NCBI RefSeq assembly: GCF_020537505.1
Contig: NZ_JAJBMO010000046.1
Coordinates: forward strand, 1 to 8,126
Length of the DNA: 8,126 bases
From: Blautia glucerasea
GTDB taxonomy: Bacteria > Bacillota > Clostridia > Lachnospirales > Lachnospiraceae
Direction of reading: 5' to 3'
The notes under the pieces were generated by a model. The model ran no database searches and had not been told where the DNA came from. It saw only the letters and a list, made by a program, of their open reading frames with translations. The position numbers and the translations under genes are program-made. This document shows, piece by piece, positions 6,242 to 8,126 of this stretch (its first letter is position 1; every line of letters begins with the position of its first letter).

Positions 6242-6310
6242 TTATTTTATGCCAGATACGGAATAAGAAATGGTAAAAGGGCGATACCAATCCCGGTCAT
6301 AGATTCCCAT
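6242..6310 (-). other. Possible tiny ORFs (22 and 17 codons), unproven
   Basis: On the minus strand an ATG at 6310 opens a 22-residue frame, MGIYDRDWYRPF continuing to a TAA at 6242, with AGAGAG about 9 nt upstream. In another frame, ATG at 6300 opens a 17-residue hydrophobic peptide, MTGIGIALLPFLIPYLA, ending at 6247. A perfect hairpin ATAGAT-TCCC-ATCTAT (6299-6314) covers both starts. Both lie just beyond the tRNA-Trp terminator with no clear promoter. I do not recognise either peptide; this gap may simply be noncoding. Confidence 0.15.
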
Positions 6311-6360
6311 CTATAGTTACTCTCTTTTCTATTGGCATAATAATAAATCTATTTTTATAA

Positions 6361-6399
6361 AAATAAAAGCCAGAAATGACTAAATCAGACATTTCCAGC
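6361..6399 (-). terminator. Terminator downstream of tRNA-Trp
   Basis: Read on the minus strand, GCTGGAAATG (6399-6390) pairs with CATTTCTGGC (6378-6369), 10 bp with two wobble pairs and an 11-nt loop. It is followed at once by TTTTATTTTT. It lies about 10 nt after the tRNA-Trp gene. Confidence 0.8.
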
Positions 6400-6409
6400 T
6401 TATTCGTAG

Positions 6410-6480
6410 CAGGGGATGAGAGAATCGAACTCCCACCAAAGGTTTTGGAGACCCCTATCATACCATTTGACCAATCCCCT
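6410..6480 (-). tRNA. tRNA-Trp (anticodon CCA)
   Basis: A full cloverleaf folds on the minus strand. The acceptor stem is AGGGGAT/ATCCCCT and the D-stem GGTC/TGAT. The anticodon stem GGGGT/ACCTT (two G-U pairs) encloses loop CTCCAAA with anticodon CCA. The T-stem GGGAG/CTCTC has loop TTCGATT. The discriminator base is G, as usual for tRNA-Trp. Length is 71 nt; the 3' CCA is not encoded (CTA follows). It has its own promoter and terminator. Confidence 0.96.
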
Positions 6481-6499
6481 ATGTTTTGTTTCTGTTGCA

Positions 6500-6528
6500 A
6501 TTATACATACAAAAGGTACAGCTGTCAA
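6500..6528 (-). promoter_or_regulatory. Promoter of tRNA-Trp
   Basis: On the minus strand a perfect TTGACA (6528-6523) and TATAAT (6505-6500) are separated by 17 bp. Transcription would start near 6493, giving a leader of about a dozen bases before the tRNA. Confidence 0.88.
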
Positions 6529-6640
6529 GGCATAATTGACAAAAATTTGCATGGAAATGACTAAATTTTATGAATGGAGCTGGGAATATAGAAAACAACG
6601 GCAGCTGACATACATAATAGCAACCTTCTGTAAAAGCAAG

Positions 6641-6728
6641 CGGAGATGGAGGGATTTGAACCCTCGCACCGGTTGCCCGGCCTACCGCATTTCGAGTGCG
6701 GACCCTTCAGCCACTTGGGTACATCTCC
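6641..6728 (-). tRNA. tRNA-Ser (anticodon CGA)
   Basis: This is an 88-nt class II tRNA with acceptor stem GGAGATG/CATCTCC and discriminator G. The anticodon stem CCGCA/TGCGG encloses loop CTCGAAA with anticodon CGA. A long variable arm has the GCCGG/CCGGT helix, and the T-stem is GAGGG/CCCTC. The long variable arm and anticodon identify serine. No CCA is encoded. No strong terminator is visible before tRNA-Trp 160 nt downstream, so read-through is possible. Confidence 0.96.
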
Positions 6729-6740
6729 ACGACATTTTCC

Positions 6741-6769
6741 ATTATATCGGGGCGAGAGGAAAAGGTCAA
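6741..6769 (-). promoter_or_regulatory. Promoter of tRNA-Ser
   Basis: On the minus strand TTGACC (6769-6764) and a perfect TATAAT (6746-6741) have a 17-bp spacer, placing the start about 6 nt before the tRNA. Its -35 box lies back to back with that of cysE. Confidence 0.88.
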
Positions 6770-6780
6770 TCTTTTTTTTA

Positions 6781-6809
6781 TTGACGTAAAAAGAATAGTG
6801 TAATAATAT
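6781..6809 (+). promoter_or_regulatory. cysE: Promoter of cysE
   Basis: TTGACG (6781-6786) is followed after 17 bp by TAATAT (6804-6809), a strong -35 with a weaker -10. Eleven bases separate this -35 from that of the divergent tRNA-Ser promoter. Confidence 0.65.
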
Positions 6810-6839
6810 GAAAGGAAAGGCGAAATAAGGAGACCAGTT

Positions 6840-7766
6840 ATGAGTGACAAGAAGACATCCATTGAGAATGCAGTAACACGTCTTACTGCGAATTACCGCA
6901 GGGAAGAGCTGTTTCTGACAAAGAGCGGAAGACACCTGCCGGTCAGAGCAGCCATTATTGATATTGTAAAAGAGATGAGATCAGTTATTTTTCCAGGATA
7001 TTTTGACATTGATTCTGGGGCAGCAGTTTTTCCGGAGCATTATACCGGATATTTGCTGAATGATCTGTTTGACCGTATGCAGGAGCAGATTGAGATTGCA
7101 TTTCTGTATGTGGGGGAAGATAGGATCAGCGCCTGCGGAAAGGCTGCACAGGTGACTTCCAGGTTTTTCGAGAAGCTTCCGGATGTGCAGGAAATGCTTC
7201 TGAAGGATGTGCAGGCTGGTTTTGATGGTGATCCGGCGGCTAAGAGCAGGGAAGAGATTATTTTTTCCTATCCGGGATTTCTGGCAATCTATGTGTACCG
7301 TCTGGCCCATATTCTTTATCAGGAGCAGGTTCCTTTTATTCCAAGGATCATGACAGAGTACGCCCATGATCATACAGGAATTGACATTAACCCAGGTGCG
7401 ACCATCGGGGAATATTTCTTTATTGACCATGGAACCGGTGTGGTGATCGGTGAGACTACCACCATTGGAAATAATGTAAAGCTGTATCAGGGCGTTACCC
7501 TTGGTGCACTCTCTACCAGAAAGGGTCAGCAGCTTTCCGGTGTGAAGCGTCATCCTACTATTGAGGATAATGTGACCATTTATTCCAATTCTTCTGTACT
7601 TGGCGGTGAGACCGTGATCGGAGAGAATACGATCATTGGAGGCAACACGTTTATCACAGAGTCTATTCCGGCAAATTCCAAGGTAAGTGCCAAGAGTCCG
7701 GAGCTGGTGATCAAGAAGCCGCGCACCCATGTGGAAACTTCCAATGTGTGGGATTGGGATAACTAA
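6840..7766 (+). CDS. cysE: Serine O-acetyltransferase (CysE/EpsC type)
   Basis: The 308-residue cytoplasmic enzyme would convert L-serine and acetyl-CoA to O-acetylserine, the precursor that cysteine synthase sulfhydrylates. The N-terminal helical half (1-170) includes [17 protein letters not shown] (143-159). The left-handed beta-helix follows with hexapeptide repeats: [55 protein letters not shown] and [12 protein letters not shown]. By alignment with E. coli CysE the catalytic pair is D182 (DINP) and H197 (DHGTG), with H238 (KRHP) in the active site. The 30 or so extra residues and the LGALS form resemble the long clostridial EpsC-like group rather than the short Bacillus enzyme. AAGGAG (6827-6832) lies 7 nt before the ATG. 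It stands alone: tRNA genes flank it on both sides and no cysK is in view. Whether cysteine inhibits it cannot be read here. Confidence 0.94.
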   Translation: MSDKKTSIENAVTRLTANYRREELFLTKSGRHLPVRAAIIDIVKEMRSVIFPGYFDIDSGAAVFPEHYTGYLLNDLFDRMQEQIEIAFLYVGEDRISACGKAAQVTSRFFEKLPDVQEMLLKDVQAGFDGDPAAKSREEIIFSYPGFLAIYVYRLAHILYQEQVPFIPRIMTEYAHDHTGIDINPGATIGEYFFIDHGTGVVIGETTTIGNNVKLYQGVTLGALSTRKGQQLSGVKRHPTIEDNVTIYSNSSVLGGETVIGENTIIGGNTFITESIPANSKVSAKSPELVIKKPRTHVETSNVWDWDN

Positions 7767-7775
7767 GAAAACGGG

Positions 7776-7799
7776 ATAAAATACGTTTTATAAATTTTA
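7776..7799 (+). terminator. Weak terminator-like hairpin after cysE
   Basis: A perfect but A/U-only 6-bp stem ATAAAA-TACG-TTTTAT (7776-7791) is followed by AAATTTT, 10 nt after the cysE stop. The low stability makes it a doubtful terminator, but no better one is present before 7900. Confidence 0.3.
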
Positions 7800-7872
7800 C
7801 CTGTTATCGCGGAAACAGGCAGAGTGTGGGGAAGTACGGACTTTGGCCTGTCTGCCGCGAAAAGGGGCAGAG
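7800..7872 (+). other. GC-rich self-complementary element (possible structured RNA)
   Basis: TCGCGG (7807-7812) pairs with CCGCGA (7855-7860). Inside, after a 2x3 internal loop, ACAGGC (7815-7820) pairs with GCCTGT (7846-7851). Alternatives compete: TCTGCC (7851-7856) can pair with GGCAGA at 7818-7823 or at 7866-7871, and CCTGTT (7800-7805) with AACAGG (7814-7819). The block is GC-rich between very AT-rich flanks. It matches no RNA family I can name. It may be the cysE 3' untranslated region, a small RNA, or a decayed gene. Confidence 0.35.
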
Positions 7873-7938
7873 AAAAAGGTGGATATTGCGTCAATCTTAG
7901 AAACAATAGAATAAATTTAAAAATTTCTAAAAAAGTTG

Positions 7939-7967
7939 TTGACAAATCTGTCCATATCAGATATACT
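7939..7967 (+). promoter_or_regulatory. Promoter of the tRNA-Gly pair
   Basis: TTGACA (7939-7944) and TATACT (7962-7967) are separated by 17 bp, with an A/T-rich upstream stretch (7905-7938) that could serve as an UP element. The start would be near 7974, about 25 nt before the first tRNA. Confidence 0.88.
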
Positions 7968-7998
7968 AAGCTTCGTTGTGACGGATAAGCACAAATGT

Positions 7999-8069
7999 GC
8001 GGGTGTAGTTCAATGGTAGAACACCAGCCTTCCAAGCTGGATACGTGGGTTCGATTCCCATCACCCGCT
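7999..8069 (+). tRNA. tRNA-Gly (anticodon TCC)
   Basis: The 71-nt cloverleaf has acceptor stem GCGGGTG/CACCCGC with U discriminator and D-arm GTTC/GAAC. The anticodon stem CCAGC/GCTGG encloses loop CTTCCAA with anticodon TCC. The T-arm is GTGGG/CCCAT with loop TTCGATT. CCA is not encoded; TAT links it straight to the next tRNA. Confidence 0.97.
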
Positions 8070-8072
8070 TAT

Positions 8073-8126
8073 GCGATAGTGGCGTAGTTGGTAACGCGCG
8101 ACCTTGCCAAGGTCGAGACCGCGGGT
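8073..8126 (+). tRNA. tRNA-Gly (anticodon GCC), truncated by window end
   Basis: The 5' acceptor strand GCGATAG, D-stem GCGT/ACGC and anticodon stem CGACC/GGTCG with loop TTGCCAA (anticodon GCC) are all present. The sequence stops at the start of the T-arm (GCGGGT). It begins only 3 nt after tRNA-Gly(TCC), so both must come from one precursor. Confidence 0.94.

Noticed and set aside
6297..6564. Open frames crossing tRNA-Trp on both strands
   Set aside because: They run through a complete tRNA cloverleaf with its own promoter and terminator.
6536..6935. Open frames crossing tRNA-Ser and the cysE start
   Set aside because: They overlap a clear class II tRNA and the promoter pair and have no family features.
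6981..7730. 249-codon minus-strand frame opposite cysE
   Set aside because: It is antisense to a well-supported acetyltransferase with hexapeptide repeats and has no ribosome binding or domain evidence.
7763..8035. 90-codon minus-strand frame over the cysE-tRNA gap
   Set aside because: Its start lies within tRNA-Gly and it runs through the tRNA promoter; composition looks random.

Overview
The window looks like chromosomal DNA of a low-to-mid GC Gram-positive anaerobe, most probably a Lachnospiraceae-type Clostridia member. The reasons are strong purine-rich ribosome binding sites before every gene, sigma-A type -35/-10 promoters with 17-bp spacers, the form of the 23S rRNA 3' end, and protein sequences of clostridial flavour. 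The genus is inference; no search was run.

Layout, left to right. Bases 1-55 are the 3' end of a 23S rRNA gene. It is followed by a rho-independent terminator (142-171), with no 5S rRNA in between. A MATE-family efflux transporter (407-1819, +) follows, with a candidate operator dyad at its start site. It converges on a minus-strand pair across a 20-bp inverted repeat that can terminate transcription from both sides. The minus-strand pair is mop, a 70-residue molybdate-binding TOBE protein (2921-3133), and, overlapping it by 8 nt, a regulator joining an excisionase/MerR-type HTH to a molybdate-binding PBP-like domain (1954-2928). Diverging from mop is modA-modB-modC (3415-6175, +), a molybdate/tungstate ABC importer, ending in a hairpin at 6182-6221.

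Beyond the operon lie two minus-strand tRNA genes, tRNA-Trp(CCA) and tRNA-Ser(CGA), each with its own promoter. Back to back with the tRNA-Ser promoter is the promoter of a serine O-acetyltransferase gene (cysE type, 6840-7766, +). After it come a GC-rich, self-complementary intergenic stretch, a strong promoter, and tRNA-Gly(TCC) followed 3 nt later by tRNA-Gly(GCC), which is cut by the window end.

How it works together. The central block is a self-contained molybdate module: ModA captures the oxyanion outside the cell, ModB and ModC import it, Mop probably binds it in the cytoplasm, and the HTH/PBP-like protein probably senses it and controls one or both divergent promoters. ModC lacks a recognisable Mop signature in its C-terminal region, and ModA lacks a lipobox cysteine and carries an acidic tail; these are the most unusual protein features. 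cysE makes O-acetylserine for cysteine synthesis and shares its promoter region with a serine tRNA. I see no phage, transposon, CRISPR or defence genes, and nothing I would call a wholly new system. The points of interest are regulatory architecture and the ModA variant.
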